From Calliopsis andreniformis (lineage: Eukaryota; Arthropoda; Insecta; Hymenoptera; Andrenidae), in assembly GCF_051401765.1 (NCBI RefSeq), contig NW_027480495.1:496001-560000 (forward strand): a stretch of 64,000 bases of DNA, given 5' to 3'. A program made the translations under genes and the position numbers. Numbering within the stretch: the stretch's first letter is position 1; each line of letters opens with the position of its first letter. A model generated the notes under the pieces. The model was given only the letters and a program-made list of their open reading frames with translations. It was not told where the DNA came from and ran no database searches. Of this stretch, positions 51,687-63,994 are shown in pieces.

Positions 51687-52113
51687 TCAATGCTCAATCC
51701 TCAATCCACAATTCTCTATCTTCAATCCTCAATACTGAATCTTCAATCCTCAATCCTCAATCCTCAATACTCAATCCTCAATCCTCAGTCTTAAATCCTC
51801 AGTCCCCAATCCTCAATCTTCAATCCTCAATACTCAATCCTCAATCCTCAATCCTCAATCCTCAATCCTCAATCCTCAATCCTCAATCCTCAATCCTCAA
51901 TCCTCAATGTTCAATCCTCAATACCCAATCCTCAATCTTCAATCCTCAATCTTCAATCCTCAATGCTCAATCCTCAATCCTCAATCCTCAATCCTCAATC
52001 TTCGAACCTCAATCTTCAATCCTCAATACTCAGTCTTCAATCCTCTATCCTCATTCCTCGAACCTCAATTCTGAATCCGCATTCCTGAGTCCTCAATCTT
52101 CAGCCCTAAGTCA

Positions 52114-52253
52114 TCAACAAGCAGTTGTCAATCCTCAATCCTCAATAGAATATCCTCAATTCACAGTTTTCAATACCCAATACTCAATCTGCAATCTTCA
52201 AGCCTGTATACACAATCATCAATTCTCATCACTCACCACTCAACACTCAGTCC
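52114..52253 (+). repeat. Core 42, class A1-G
   Basis: 567 bp after its partner. Confidence 0.92.
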
Positions 52254-53614
52254 TCAATGCTCAATCCTCAATCCTCAATTCTCAATCTTCAATCCTCAAT
52301 ACTGAATTTTCAATCCTCAATCCTCAATACAAAATACTCAATCCTCAATCCTCAATCCTCAATTCTCAGTCCTCAATCCTCAGCCCTCAGCCCTCAAACC
52401 TCAATCCTCAACCCTCAGCCCTCATCCTCAATCTTCAATCCTCAATCCTCAATCCTCAATCCCCAATCCTCAATCTTCAATCCTCAATACTCTTTCTTCA
52501 ATCCTCAATCCTCAATCCTCAACCCTCAATCCTCATTCTTCAATCCTCAATACCCAATCCTCAATCTTCAATCCTCAATCCTCAATCCGCAATTCTCAAT
52601 CCTCAATCCTCAATCCTCAGACCTCAAACATCAATACTCAGCCCTCAGTCCTCGTCCTCAATCCACAACCCTCAATGCTCAATCCTCAATCTTCAATCAT
52701 CAATATTCAATCTTCAATCCTCAATCCTCAATCCTCAATCCTCAATACTCAATCCTCAATGTTCAATCCTCAATACCCAATCCTCAATCTTCAATCCTCA
52801 ATCCTCAATCCTCAATTCTCAATCCTCAATCCTCAGTTCTCAGTCCTCAAACCTCAATCCTCAACCCTCAGCCCTCATCCTCAATCCTCAATCCTCAATC
52901 CTCAATCCCCAATCCTCAATCTTCAATCCTCAATACTCTTTCTTCGATCCTCAATCCTCAATCCTCAATCCTCTATCCTCATTCTTCAATCCTCAATACC
53001 CAATCCTCAATCTTCAGTCCTCAATCCTCAATCCTCAATTCTCAATCCTCAATCCTCAATCCACAGACCTCAAACATCAATACTCAGCCCTCAGTCCTCG
53101 TCCTCAATCCACAACCCTCAATCCTCAATCCTCAATCTTCAATCATCAATATTCAATCTTCAATCCTCAATCCTCAATCCTCAATCATCAATCGTCAAAT
53201 TTCAATCCTCAATCCTCAATCCTCAATCCTCAATCTTCAATCTTCAATCCTCAATACTCAATCTTCAATCCTCAATCCTCAATCCTCAATCCTCAATCCT
53301 CAATCCTGAATCCTCAATCGTCAGTCTTCAATCCTCAATACTCAATCTTCAATCCTCAGTCCTCAATCCTCAATCCTCAATCTTCAATCCTCAATACTCA
53401 ATCCTCAATCTTCAATCCTCAATCCTCAATCCTCAATTCTCAATCCTCAATCCTCAGCCCTCAGTCCTCAAACGTCAATCCTCAATCCTCAATCCTCAAT
53501 CCTCAATCCTCAACCTTCAATCCTCAATACTCAGTCTTCAATCCTCAATCGTCAGTCCTCGAACCTCAATTCTGAATCCGCATTCCTGAATCCTCAATTT
53601 TCAGCGCTCAGTCA

Positions 53615-53754
53615 TCAACAATCAGTTGTCAATCCTCAATCCTCAATAGAATATCCTCAATTCACAGTTTTCAATACACAATACTCAATCTGCAATATTC
53701 AAACCTGTATACACAATCATCAATTCTCATCACTCACCACTCAACACTCAGTCC
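53615..53754 (+). repeat. Core 43, class A1-T
   Basis: Exactly 2,068 bp after the 51547 core. Confidence 0.92.
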
Positions 53755-54181
53755 TCAATGCTCAATCCTCAATCCACAATTCTCAATCTTCAATCCTCAA
53801 TACTGAATCTTCAATCCTCAATCCTCAATCCTCAATACTCAATCCTCAATCCTCAGTCTTAAATCCTCAGTCCCCAATCCTCAATCTTCAATCCTCAATA
53901 CTCAATCCTCAATCCTCAATCCTCAATCCTCAATCCTCAATCCTCAATCCTCAATCCTCAATCCTCAATCCTCAATGTTCAATCCTCAATACCCAATCCT
54001 CAATCTTCAATCCTCAATCTTCAATCCTCAATGCTCAATCCTCAATCCTCAATCCTCAATCCTCAATCTTCGAACCTCAATCTTCAATCCTCAATACTCA
54101 GTCTTCAATCCTCTATCCTCATTCCTCGAACCTCAATTCTGAATCCGCATTCCTGAGTCCTCAATCTTCAGCCCTAAGTCA

Positions 54182-54321
54182 TCAACAAGCAGTTGTCAAT
54201 CCTCAATCCTCAATAGAATATCCTCAATTCACAGTTTTCAATACCCAATACTCAATCTGCAATCTTCAAGCCTGTATACACAATCATCAATTCTCATCAC
54301 TCACCACTCAACACTCAGTCC
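54182..54321 (+). repeat. Core 44, class A1-G
   Basis: Exactly 2,068 bp after the 52114 core; last A1 core in the window. Confidence 0.92.
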
Positions 54322-54679
54322 TCAATGCTCAATCCTCAATCCTCAATTCTCAATCTTCAATCCTCAATACTGAATTTTCAATCCTCAATCCTCAATACAA
54401 AATACTCAATCCTCAATCCTCAATCCTCAATTCTCAGTCCTCAATCCTCAGCCCTCAGCCCTCAAACCTCAATCCTCAACCCTCAGCCCTCATCCTCAAT
54501 CTTCAATCCTCAATCCTCAATCCTCAATCCCCAATCCTCAATCTTCAATCCTCAATACTCTTTCTTCAATCCTCAATCCTCAATCCTCAACCCTCAATCC
54601 TCATTCTTCAATCCTCAATACCCAATCCTCAATCTTCAATCCTCAATCCTCAATCCGCAATTCTCAATCCTCAATCCTC

Positions 54680-55970
54680 AATCCTCAGACCTCAAACATC
54701 AATACTCAGCCCTCAGTCCTCGTCCTCAATCCACAACCCTCAATGCTCAATCCTCAATCTTCAATCATCAATATTCAATCTTCAATCCTCAATCCTCAAT
54801 CCTCAATCCTCAATACTCAATCCTCAATGTTCAATCCTGAATACCCAATCCTCAATCTTCAATCCTCAATCCTCAATCCTCAATTCTCAATCGTCAATCC
54901 TCAGTTCTCAGTCCTCAAACCTCAATCCTCAACCCTCAGCCCTCATCCTCAATCCTCAATCCTCAATCCTCAATCCTCAATCCTCAATCTTCAATCCTCA
55001 ATACTCAATCCTCAATCTTCAATCCTCAATCCTGAATCCTCAATTCTCAATCCTCAATCCTCAGCCCTCAGTCCTCAAACGTCAATCCTCTACCCTCAGC
55101 CCTCATCCTCAAACTTCAATCCTCAATCCTCAATCCTCAATCCTCAATCCTCAATCTTCAATCCTCAATACTCAATCTTCAATCCTCAATCCTCAATTCT
55201 CAATCCTCAATCCTCAATCCTAAATCGTCAGTCTTCAATCCTCAATACTCAATCTTCAATCCTCAATCCTCAATCCTCAATCGTCAATCCTCAATTCTCA
55301 ATCCTCGATCCTCAGTCTGCAGTCCTCAAACCTCAATCCTCAATCCTCAGCCCTCATCCTCAATCCTCAATCCTCAATCCTCAATCCTCAGTCCTCAATT
55401 CTCAATCCTCAATCCTCAATCCTCAATCCTCAGTCCTCAAACCTCAATCCTGAATCCTCAATCCTGAATCCTCAACCTTCAGAAATCAGACCTCAACAAT
55501 CAGTTGTCAATCCTCAATCCTCAATAGAATATCATCAATTCACACCTTTCAATACTCAAAACTCAACCTGCAATCTTCAAATCTCTATCCACAAACATCA
55601 ATTGTCATCACTCAACCCTCAACACTCAGTCCCCAATCCTCAATCTTCAATCCTCAATCATCAATCCTCAATCCTCAATTCTCAATCTTTAATCCCCAAT
55701 ACTCAATCTTCAATCCCCAATCCTCAATCCTCAATCCTCAATCCTCAATCCTCAATCCTCAATCCTCAATCCTCAATCCTCAATTCTCAATCCTCAATCC
55801 TCAGCCCTCAGTCCTCAAACCTCAATCCTCAACCCTCAGCCCTCATCCTCAATCTTCAATCCTCAATCCTCAATCCTCAATCCCCAATCCTCAATCTTCA
55901 ATCCTCAATACTCTTTCTTCGATCCTCAATCCTCAATCCTCAATCCTCTATCCTCATTCTTCAATCCTCA
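54680..55970 (+). repeat. Long-range copy, partner at 18160-19460
   Basis: Distal member of the pair about 36.5 kb apart. Its left part overlaps the end of the 2,068-bp HOR array, so this is where the HOR array joins a different satellite context. Confidence 0.8.
55493..55632 (+). repeat. Core 45, class B
   Basis: Preceded by TCAACCT-TCAGAAA, as in 11674, 14111, 18985 and 57233; unit 17 region reads TTGTCATC. Confidence 0.9.
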
Positions 55971-56511
55971 ATACCCAATCCTCAATCTTCAGTCCTCAAT
56001 CCTCAATCCTCAATTCTCAATCCTCAATCCTCAATCCACAGACCTCAAACATCAATACTCAGCCCTCAGTCCTCGTCCTCAATCCACAACCCTCAATCCT
56101 CAATCATCAATCGTCAAATTTCAATCCTCAATCCTCAATCCTCAATCATCAATCTTCAATCTTCAATCCTCAATACTCAATCTTCAATCCTCAATCCTCA
56201 ATCCTCAATCCTCAATCCTCAATCCTGAATCCTCAATCGTCAGTCTTCAATCCTCAATACTCAATCTTCAATCCTCAATCCTCAATCCTCAATCCTCAAT
56301 CCTCAACCCTCAATTCTCAATCCTCGATCCTTAGTCTTCAGTCCTCAAACCTCAATTCTCAACCCTCAGCCCTCATCCTCAATCTTCAATCCTCAATCTT
56401 CAATCCTCAGTCCTCAATCCTCAATCCTCAATGCTCAATCCTCAATCCTCAGTCCTCAAACCACAATCCTGAATCCTCAATCCTGAATCCTCAATCTTCA
56501 GCACTCAGTCC

Positions 56512-56651
56512 TCAACAATCAGTTGTCAATCCTCAATCCTCAATAGAATATCCTCAGTTCAGAGTTTTCAATACGCAATCCTCAGTCTGCAATCTTCAAA
56601 TCTCTATCCACAAACCTCAATTCTCATCACTCAACCCCCAACACTCAGTCC
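56512..56651 (+). repeat. Core 46, class C
   Basis: First half of a 315-bp C/A2 pair. Confidence 0.9.
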
Positions 56652-56826
56652 CCAATCCTCAATCTTCAATCCTCAATCCTCAATCCTCAGTCCCCAATCG
56701 TCAATCCTCAATCCTCAATCCTCAATCTTCAATCCTCAATACTCAATCTTCAACCCTCAATCCTCAGTCTTCGAACCTCAATTCTGAATCCTCATTCCTG
56801 AATCGTCAATCTTCAGCCCTCAGTCA

Positions 56827-56966
56827 TCAACAATCAGTTGTCAATCCTCAATCCTCAATAGAATATCCTCAATTCACAGTTTTCAATACTCAATACTCAA
56901 TCTGCAATCTTCAAACCTCTATCCACAATCATCAATTCTCATCACTCAACCCTCAACACGCAGTCC
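56827..56966 (+). repeat. Core 47, class A2
   Basis: Second half of the 315-bp pair, ending GCAGTCC. Confidence 0.9.
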
Positions 56967-57232
56967 TCAATGCTCAATCCTCAATCCTCAATTCTCAATC
57001 TTCAATCCTCAATACTGAATTTTCAATCCTCAATCCTCAATACACAATACTCAATACTCAATCCTCAATGTTCAATCCTCAATACCCAATCCTCAATCTT
57101 CAATCCTCAATCCTCAATCCTCAATTCTCAATCCTCAATTCTCAATCCTCAATCCTCAATCCTCAATCCTCAGTCCTCAAACCTCAATCCTGAATCCTCA
57201 ATCCTGAATCCTCAACCTTCAGAAATCAGACC

Positions 57233-57372
57233 TCAACAATCAGTTGTCAATCCTCAATCCTCAATAGAATATCATCAATTCACACCTTTCAATACTCAAA
57301 ACTCAACCTGCAATCTTCAAATCTCTATCCACAAACATCAATTGTCATCACTCAACCCTCAACACTCAGTCC
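57233..57372 (+). repeat. Core 48, class B
   Basis: 1,740 bp after the 55493 core. Confidence 0.9.
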
Positions 57373-58244
57373 CCAATCCTCAATCTTCAATCCTCAATCA
57401 TCAATCCTCAATCCTCAATTCTCAATCTTTAATCCCCAATACTCAATCTTCAATCCCCAATCCTCAATCCTCAATCCTCAATCCTCAATCCTCAATCCTC
57501 AATCCTCAATCCTCAATCCTCAATTCTCAATCCTCAATCCTCAGCCCTCAGTCCTCAAACCTCAATCCTCAACCCTCAGCCCTCATCCTCAATCTTCAAT
57601 CCTCAATCCTCAATCCTCAATCCCCAATCCTCAATCTTCAATCCACAATACTCTTTCTTCGATCCTCAATCCTCAATCCTCAATCCTCTATCCTCATTCT
57701 TCAATCCTCAATACCCAATCCTCAATCTTCAGTCCTCAATCCTCAATCCTCAATTCTCAATCCTCAATTCTCAATCCACAGACCTCAAACATCAATACTC
57801 AGCCCTCAGTCCTCGTCCTCAATCCACAACCCTCAATCCTCAATCATCAATCGTCAAATTTCAATCCTCAATCCTCAATCCTCAATCATCAATCTTCAAT
57901 CTTCAATCCTCAATACTCAATCTTCAATCCTCAATCCTCAATCCTCAATCCTCAATCCTCAATCCTGAATCCTCAATCGTCAGTCTTCAATCCTCAATAC
58001 TCAATCTTCAATCCTCAATCCTCAATCCTCAATCCTCAACCCTCAATTCTCAATCCTCGATCCTTAGTCTTCAGTCCTCAAACCTCAATTCTCAACCCTC
58101 AGCCCTCATCCTCAATCTTCAATCCTCAATCTTCAATCCTCAGTCCTCAATCCTCAATCCTCAATGCTCAATCCTCAATCCTCAGTCCTCAAACCACAAT
58201 CCTGAATCCTCAATCCTGAATCCTCAATCTTCAGCACTCAGTCC

Positions 58245-58384
58245 TCAACAATCAGTTGTCAATCCTCAATCCTCAATAGAATATCCTCAGTTCAGAGTTT
58301 TCAATACGCAATCCTCAGTCTGCAATCTTCAAATCTCTATCCACAAACCTCAATTCTCATCACTCAACCCCCAACACTCAGTCC
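58245..58384 (+). repeat. Core 49, class C
   Basis: 1,733 bp after the 56512 core. Confidence 0.9.
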
Positions 58385-58559
58385 CCAATCCTCAATCTTC
58401 AATCCTCAATCCTCAATCCTCAGTCCCCAATCGTCAATCCTCAATCCTCAATCCTCAATCTTCAATCCTCAATACTCAATCTTCAACCCTCAATCCTCAG
58501 TCTTCGAACCTCAATTCTGAATCCTCATTCCTGAATCGTCAATCTTCAGCCCTCAGTCA

Positions 58560-58699
58560 TCAACAATCAGTTGTCAATCCTCAATCCTCAATAGAATATC
58601 CTCAATTCACAGTTTTCAATACTCAATACTCAATCTGCAATCTTCAAACCTCTATCCACAATCATCAATTCTCATCACTCAACCCTCAACACGCAGTCC
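58560..58699 (+). repeat. Core 50, class A2
   Basis: 315 bp after the 58245 core, ending GCAGTCC. Confidence 0.9.
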
Positions 58700-59132
58700 T
58701 CAATGCTCAATCCTCAATCCTCAATTCTCAATCTTCAATCCTCAATACTGAATTTTCAATCCTCAATCCTCAATACACAATACTCAATACTCAATCCTCA
58801 ATGTTCAATCCTCAATACCCAATCCTCAATCTTCAATCCTCAATCCTCAATCCTCAATCCTCAATCGTCAGTCTTCAATCCTCAATACTCAATCTTCAAT
58901 CCTCTATCCTCAATCCTCAATCGTCAATCCTCAATTCTCAATCCTCGATTCTCAGTCTTCAGTCCTCAAACTTCAATCCTCAACCCTCAGCCCTCATCCT
59001 CAATCCTCAATCCTCAATTTTCAATCCTCAGTCCTCCATCCTCAATCCTCAATCCTCAATCCTCAATCCTCAGTCCACAAACCTCAATCCTGAATCCTCA
59101 ATCCTGAATCCTCAATCTTCAGACCTCAGACA

Positions 59133-59272
59133 TCAACAATCAGTTGTCAATCCTCAATCCTCAATAGAGTATCATCAATTCACAGCTTTCAATACTCAAA
59201 ACTCAACCTGCAATCTTCAAATCTCTATCCACAAACATCAATTCTCATCACTCAACCCTGAACACTCAGTCC
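59133..59272 (+). repeat. Core 51, class B'
   Basis: ACAGCTT and TGAACAC, plus AGTATCA at unit 6, shared with 62426. Confidence 0.9.
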
Positions 59273-60025
59273 CCAATCCTCAAACTTCAATCCTCAATCA
59301 TCAATCCTCAATCCTCAATTCTCAATTTTTAATCCCCAATACTCAATCTTCAATTCTCAATCCTCAATCCTCAATCCTCAATCCTCAATCCTCAATCCTC
59401 AATCCTCAATCCTCAGTCCTCAATTCTCAATCCTCAATCCTCAGCCCTCAGTCCTCAAACCTCAATCCTCAACCCTCAGCCCTCATCCTCAATCCTCAAT
59501 CCTCAATCCTCAATCCTCAACCATCAGACCTCATCGTCAATCCTCAATCCTCAATCCTCAATCCTCAATCTTCAATCCTCAATACTGAATCCTCAATCTT
59601 CAATCCTCAATCCTCAATCCTCAACTCTCAATCCTCAATCCTCAGCACTCAGTCCTCAAACCTCAATCCTCAACCCTCAGCCCTCGTCCTCAAACTTCAA
59701 TCCTCAATCCTCAACCCTCAATCCTCAATCCTCAATCTTCAATCCTCGATACTCAATCTTCAATCCTCAATCCTCAATCCTCAATCCTCAATCCTCAATC
59801 CTCAATCGTCAATCTTCCATCCTCAATCATCAATCCTCAATCCTCAATTCTCAATCTTTAATCCCCAATACTCAATCTTCAATCCACAATCCTCAATTCT
59901 CAACCCTCAATCCTCAATCCTCAATCGTCAGTTTTCAATCCTCAATCTTCAACCCTCAATCCTCAGTCCTCGAACCTCAATTCTGAATCCTCATTCCTGA
60001 ATCCTCAATCTTCAGCCCTCAGTCA

Positions 60026-60165
60026 TCAACAATCAGTTGTCAATCCTCAATCCTCAATAGAATATCCTCAATTCACAGTTTTCAATACTCAATACTCAAT
60101 CTGCAATCTTCAAATCTCTATCCACAAACATCAATTCTCATCGCTCAACCCTGAACACTCAGTCC
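60026..60165 (+). repeat. Core 52, A2/B hybrid
   Basis: A-type unit 8 ACAGTTT in the 5' half, B-type TCAAATC, ACAAACA and TGAACAC in the 3' half. Confidence 0.88.
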
Positions 60166-60562
60166 ACAATGCTCAATCTTCAATCCTCAATCATCAATCC
60201 TCAATCCTCAATCCTCAATCCTCAATCCTCAATCCGCAATCCTCAGTCCTCAATTCTCAATCCTCAATCCTCAGCCCTCAGTCCTCCAACCTCAATCCTC
60301 AACCCTCAGCCCTCATCCTCAATCCTCAATCCTCAATCCTCAATCCTCAACCCTCAGACCTCATCGTCAATCCTCAATCCTCAATCCTCAATCCTCAATC
60401 TTCAATCCTCAATACTGAATCCTCAATCTTCAATCCTCAATCCTCAATCCTCAATTCTCAATCCTCATTCCTCAGCCCTCAGTCCTCAAACCTCAATCCT
60501 CAACCCTCAGCCCTCGTCCTCAAACTTCAATCCTCAATCCTCAATCCTCAATCCTCAATCCT

Positions 60563-61128
60563 CAATATTCAATCCTCGATACTCAATCTTCAATCCTCAG
60601 TCCTCAATCCTCAATCCTCAATCCTCAATCCTCAATCCTCAGTCCTCAAACCTCAATCCTGAATCCTTAATCCTGAATCCTCAATCTTCAGAAATCAGAC
60701 CTCAACAATCAGTTGTCAATCCTCAATCCTCAATAGAATATCATCAATTCACACCTTTCAATACTCAAAACTCAACCTGCAATCTTCAAATCTCTATCCA
60801 CAAACATCAATTCTCATCACTCAACCCTCAACACTCAGTCCCCAATCCTCAATCTTCAATCCTCAATCATCAATCCTCAATCCTCAATTCTCAATCTTTA
60901 ATCCCCAATTCTCAATCTTCAATTCTCAATCCTCAATCCTCAATCCTCAATCCTCAATCCTCAATCCTCAATCCACAATCCTCAATCCTCAATCCTCAAT
61001 TCTCAATCCTCAAGGCTCAGCCCTCAGTCCTCAAACCTCAATCCTCAACCCTCAGCCCTCATCCTCAATCTTCAATCCTCAATCCTCAATCCTCAATCCC
61101 CAATCTTCAATCCTCAATCCTCAATCCT
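60563..61128 (+). repeat. 566-bp tandem duplication, copy 1
   Basis: Begins at the CAATATTCAATCCTCG module and contains a B core (60702). 566 is 81 heptamers minus 1, matching a single 6-bp unit inside. Confidence 0.92.
60702..60841 (+). repeat. Core 53, class B
   Basis: In copy 1 of the 566-bp duplication. Confidence 0.9.
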
Positions 61129-61694
61129 CAATATTCAATCCTCGATACTCAATCTTCAATCCTCAGTCCTCAATCCTCAATCCTCAATCCTCAATCCTCA
61201 ATCCTCAGTCCTCAAACCTCAATCCTGAATCCTTAATCCTGAATCCTCAATCTTCAGAAATCAGACCTCAACAATCAGTTGTCAATCCTCAATCCTCAAT
61301 AGAATATCATCAATTCACACCTTTCAATACTCAAAACTCAACCTGCAATCTTCAAATCTCTATCCACAAACATCAATTCTCATCACTCAACCCTCAACAC
61401 TCAGTCCCCAATCCTCAATCTTCAATCCTCAATCATCAATCCTCAATCCTCAATTCTCAATCTTTAGTCCCCAATTCTCAATCTTCAATCCTCAATCCTC
61501 AATCCTCAATCCTCAATCCTCAATCCTCAATCCTCAATCCACAATCCTCAATCCTCAATCCTCAATTCTCAATCCTCAAGGCTCAGCCCTCAGTCCTCAA
61601 ACCTCAATCCTCAACCCTCAGCCCTCATCCTCAATCTTCAATCCTCAATCCTCAATCCTCAATCCCCAATCTTCAATCCTCAATCCTCAATCCT
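61129..61694 (+). repeat. 566-bp tandem duplication, copy 2
   Basis: Head-to-tail copy with B core at 61268; differs by point changes such as TTTAGTCC for TTTAATCC near 61466. Confidence 0.92.
61268..61407 (+). repeat. Core 54, class B
   Basis: In copy 2 of the 566-bp duplication. Confidence 0.9.
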
Positions 61695-62146
61695 CAATCC
61701 TCAATCCTCAATCATCAATCGTCAGTCTTCAATCCTCAATACTCAATCTTCAATCCTCAATCCTCAATCCTCAATCGTCAATCCTCAATTCTCAATCCTC
61801 GATCCTCAGCCTTCAGACCTCAAACCTCGATCCTCAGCCCTCAGTCCTCAAACGTCAATCCTCAACCCTCAGCCCTCATCCTCAAACTTCAATCCTGAAT
61901 CCTCTATCCTCAATCCTCAATCCTCAATCTTCAATCCTCAATACTCAATCTTCAATCCTCAATCCTCAATCCTCAATTCTCAATCCTCAATCCTCAGCCC
62001 TTAGTCCTCAAACCTCAATCCCCAACCCTCAGCCCTCATCCTCAAACTTCAATCCTCAATCCTCAATCGTCAATCCTCAATCCTCAATCTTCAATCCTCA
62101 ATACTCAATCTTCAATCCTCAATCCTCAATCCTCAATACTCAATCC
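61695..62146 (+). repeat. Coreless heptamer segment
   Basis: Two similar sub-blocks (about 61845-61960 and 61990-62120) with TCAGCCC-rich variants; nothing else seen. Confidence 0.65.
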
Positions 62147-62425
62147 TCAATCCTCAATCGTCAGTCTTCAATCCTCAATACTCAATCTTCAATCCTCTAT
62201 CCTCAATCCTCAATCGTCAATCCTCAATTCTCAATCCTCGATTCTCAGTCTTCAGTCCTCAAACTTCAATCCTCAACCCTCAGCCCTCATCCTCAATCCT
62301 CAATCCTCAATTTTCAATCCTCAGTCCTCCATCCTCAATCCTCAATCCTCAATCCTCAAGCCTCAGTCCACAAACCTCAATCCTGAATCCTCAATCCTGA
62401 ATCCTCAATCTTCAGACCTCAGACA

Positions 62426-62565
62426 TCAACAATCAGTTGTCAATCCTCAATCCTCAATAGAGTATCATCAATTCACAGCTTTCAATACTCAAAACTCAAC
62501 CTGCAATCTTCAAATCTCTATCCACAAACATCAATTCTCATCACTCAACCCTGAACACTCAGTCC
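62426..62565 (+). repeat. Core 55, class B'
   Basis: Copy of the 59133 core at 3,293 bp. Confidence 0.9.
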
Positions 62566-63318
62566 CCAATCCTCAAACTTCAATCCTCAATCATCAATCC
62601 TCAATCCTCAATTCTCAATTTTTAATCCCCAATACTCAATCTTCAATTCTCAATCCTCAATCCTCAATCCTCAATCCTCAATCCTCAATCCTCAATCCTC
62701 AATCCTCAGTCCTCAATTCTCAATCCTCAATCCTCAGCCCTCAGTCCTCAAACCTCAATCCTCAACCCTCAGCCCTCATCCTCAATCCTCAATCCTCAAT
62801 CCTCAATCCTCAACCATCAGACCTCATCGTCAATCCTCAATCCTCAATCCTCAATCCTCAATCTTCAATCCTCAATACTGAATCCTCAATCTTCAATCCT
62901 CAATCCTCAATCCTCAACTCTCAATCCTCAATCCTCAGCCCTCAGTCCTCAAACCTCAATCCTCAACCCTCAGCCCTCGTCCTCAAACTTCAATCCTCAA
63001 TCCTCAACCCTCAATCCTCAATCCTCAATCTTCAATCCTCGATACTCAATCTTCAATCCTCAATCCTCAATCCTCAATCCTCAATCCTCAATCCTCAATC
63101 GTCAATCTTCCATCCTCAATCATCAATCCTCAATCCTCAATTCTCAATCTTTAATCCCCAATACTCAATCTTCAATCCACAATCCTCAATTCTCAACCCT
63201 CAATCCTCAATCCTCAATCGTCAGTTTTCAATCCTCAATCTTCAACCCTCAATCCTCAGTCCTCGAACCTCAATTCTGAATCCTCATTCCTGAATCCTCA
63301 ATCTTCAGACCTCAGTCA

Positions 63319-63458
63319 TCAACAATCAGTTGTCAATCCTCAATCCTCAATAGAATATCCTCAATTCACAGTTTTCAATACTCAATACTCAATCTGCAAT
63401 CTTCAAATCTCTATCCACAAACATCAATTCTCATCACTCAACCCTGAACACTCAGTCC
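63319..63458 (+). repeat. Core 56, A2/B hybrid
   Basis: Copy of the 60026 core at 3,293 bp, preserving the same crossover pattern. Confidence 0.88.
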
Positions 63459-63994
63459 ACAATGCTCAATCTTCTATCCTCAATCATCAATCCTCAATCC
63501 TCAATCCTCAATCCTCAATCCTCAATCCGCAATCCTCAGTCCTCAATTCTCAATCCTCAATCCTCAGCCCTCAGTCCTCCAACCTCAATCCTCAACCCTC
63601 AGCCCTCATCCTCAATCCTCAATCCTCAATCCTCAATCCTCAACCCTCAGACCTCATCGTCAATCCTCAATCCTCAATCCTCAATCCTCAATCTTCAATC
63701 CTCAATACTGAATCCTCAATCTTCAATCCTCAATCCTCAATCCTCAATTCTCAATCCTCATTCCTCAGCCCTAAGTCCTCAAACCTCAATCCTCAACCCT
63801 CAGCCCTCGTCCTCAAACTTCAATCCTCAATCCTCAATCCTCGATCCTCAATCCTCAATATTCAATCCTCGATACTCAATCTTCAATCCTCAGTCCTCAA
63901 TCCTCAATCCTCAATCCTCAATCCTCAATCCTCAGTCCTCAAACCTCAATCCTGAATCCTCAATCCTGAATCCTCAACCTTCAGAAATCAGACC

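Larger units (their letters stand above)
50607..52674 (+). repeat. 2,068-bp HOR, copy 3
   Basis: Directly followed by copy 4. Matches copy 1 at offset 14,423 bp. Has a private unit near 50840 (ACCAATCC for the usual CCCAATCC). Cores are at 51547 and 52114. Confidence 0.94.
52675..54742 (+). repeat. 2,068-bp HOR, copy 4
   Basis: Perfect head-to-tail neighbour of copy 3, with cores at 53615 and 54182. After 54742 the next copy continues with new substitutions (TGAATAC near 54838) and soon changes context. Confidence 0.94.
55394..57133 (+). repeat. About 1.74-kb HOR, copy 1 (B, C, A2 cores)
   Basis: Core order B (55493), C (56512), A2 (56827), repeated in the next block at offset 1,740 and then 1,733 bp. 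Confidence 0.92.
57134..58853 (+). repeat. About 1.73-kb HOR, copy 2 (B, C, A2 cores)
   Basis: One heptamer shorter than copy 1 in the run before TCAACCCTCAATTC (near 58035). Cores at 57233, 58245 and 58560. Confidence 0.92.
58854..60562 (+). repeat. 3,293-bp-offset duplication, copy 1
   Basis: Matches 62147-63855 and continues, with the B' core at 59133 and the A/B hybrid core at 60026. 3,293 is 471 heptamers minus 4. Confidence 0.88.

Noticed and set aside
9516..54321. CRISPR array (regular repeats with intervening sequence)
   Set aside because: Cores are 140 bp long with irregular spacing of 0.2-3.8 kb, and the intervening DNA is the same heptamer satellite rather than unique spacers.
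46799..54742. Assembly duplication artefact as the explanation of the 2,068-bp copies
   Set aside because: Copies carry private changes (one-heptamer slips near 47241 and 48019, a private base near 50840, TGAATAC near 54838), which argues for real copies, though read support cannot be checked here.
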